A DNA stretch of 64,000 bases, from positions 16,494 through 80,493 of the forward strand of contig JAHDHH010000001.1 in NCBI GenBank assembly GCA_020631405.1, given 5' to 3'. The translations under genes were made by a program, and so were the position numbers. Source of the DNA: Saprospiraceae bacterium. Its GTDB lineage: Bacteria; Bacteroidota; Bacteroidia; Chitinophagales; Saprospiraceae. Shown one piece after another: positions 63,827 to 64,000 of the stretch (positions within the stretch are counted from its first letter, which is position 1; each line of letters starts with the position of its first letter). Under the pieces are notes generated by a model. The model saw only the letters and a program-made list of their open reading frames with translations. It was not told where the DNA came from and did not search any database.

Positions 63827-64000
63827 ATGTACAAATATTCACTCAGTATATTGATTTGCCTATGTTTCACTCAGATAGGTGTAGCACAGTTTAAAGAAGT
63901 TAAACAGAGTCAACCATTGACCGTCGAGCAAGTCCAACAATCAACAATACTTTCCAACCAATTAGCAAAAAGACGAGGGTTCAGCAGCTCAGAAGGATTT
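63827..64000 (+). CDS. Start of a secreted protein, cut by the window end
   Basis: Fifty-eight codons are visible from the ATG at 63827 to the last base, with no stop. The N-terminus is a signal peptide (KYSLSILICLCFTQIGVAQ). The mature part begins FKEVKQSQPLTVEQVQQS, with many Gln residues. Too little is present to name a family. It follows the lipoprotein gene closely and may share its transcript. Confidence 0.7.
   Translation, partial: MYKYSLSILICLCFTQIGVAQFKEVKQSQPLTVEQVQQSTILSNQLAKRRGFSSSEGF

Overview
The window is chromosomal DNA from a free-living member of the Bacteroidota, most likely Saprospiraceae or a close relative. This rests on several signs: type IX secretion (T9SS) C-terminal sorting domains on many secreted proteins; type-B ribosomal protein L31; an Rpb6-like omega subunit next to bamD, coaBC and a DUF4835 gene; an S46 dipeptidyl-peptidase; an alternative GlmU; a combined PGI/PMI; and promoters of the Bacteroidota type (TAnnTTTG at -7, sometimes TTG near -33) with no clear Shine-Dalgarno sequences. 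Base composition and gene density look even. I see no rRNA, tRNA, CRISPR array, IS element, prophage or integron, so this is mostly core genome with a secreted-enzyme section.

Layout. 1-5.7 kb: end of a T9SS-exported protein, a UPF1-like helicase, an outer-membrane barrel protein overlapping murB, and a small membrane protein. 5.8-10.7 kb: an envelope group with an MlaD-type lipid-transport protein, a cell-wall amidase and, divergently, an LptD-like LPS assembly protein whose signal peptide begins upstream of any normal start codon. 10.7-12.6 kb: an exported GH16 glucanase. 12.6-20.4 kb (minus strand): a small lipoprotein, groEL/groES with a perfect hairpin terminator, then the block miaB, sigma-54 activator, lptE, TPR protein, secG, with a DUF2853 gene upstream. 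20.6-23.0 kb: TPR/TonB-like protein and purB. 23.1-35.8 kb: secreted proteins centred on alpha-glucan use (two GH13 enzymes), a CotH-kinase/lamin-tail protein, a Calx-beta protein and a 1399-residue FG-GAP/Ig-like repeat protein; no SusC/SusD pair is present.

35.9-46.4 kb: SH3 protein and PGI/PMI, YraN, L31, alternative GlmU with an overlapping methyltransferase, an exported propeller-like protein, a TPR membrane protein, transketolase, a lipoprotein and a TIGR02206 membrane protein. 46.4-52.8 kb (plus): an S46 peptidase with an unusual tail of ten cysteines, four bases before a radical SAM/SPASM gene, then a TPR protein and a PorE-like OmpA protein. 52.8-54.5 kb: a second exported CotH kinase. 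54.8-58.8 kb: bamD-rpoZ-coaBC-DUF4835-purN. 58.7-62.6 kb: a PLP enzyme overlapping a histidine kinase, and a divergent LuxR-type response regulator across a 533-base gap with hairpins. 62.6-64 kb: a Cys/Lys-rich secreted protein, a lipoprotein and the start of another secreted protein.

The genes mainly build and modify the envelope (MurB, amidase, LptD/LptE, BamD, MlaD, SecG, alternative GlmU) and export enzymes through T9SS for polysaccharide and peptide use. The best candidate for something undescribed is the peptidase with a Cys-rich tail paired with a SPASM enzyme at 46.4-49.8 kb. The FG-GAP protein and the kinase/regulator gap also deserve a second look.
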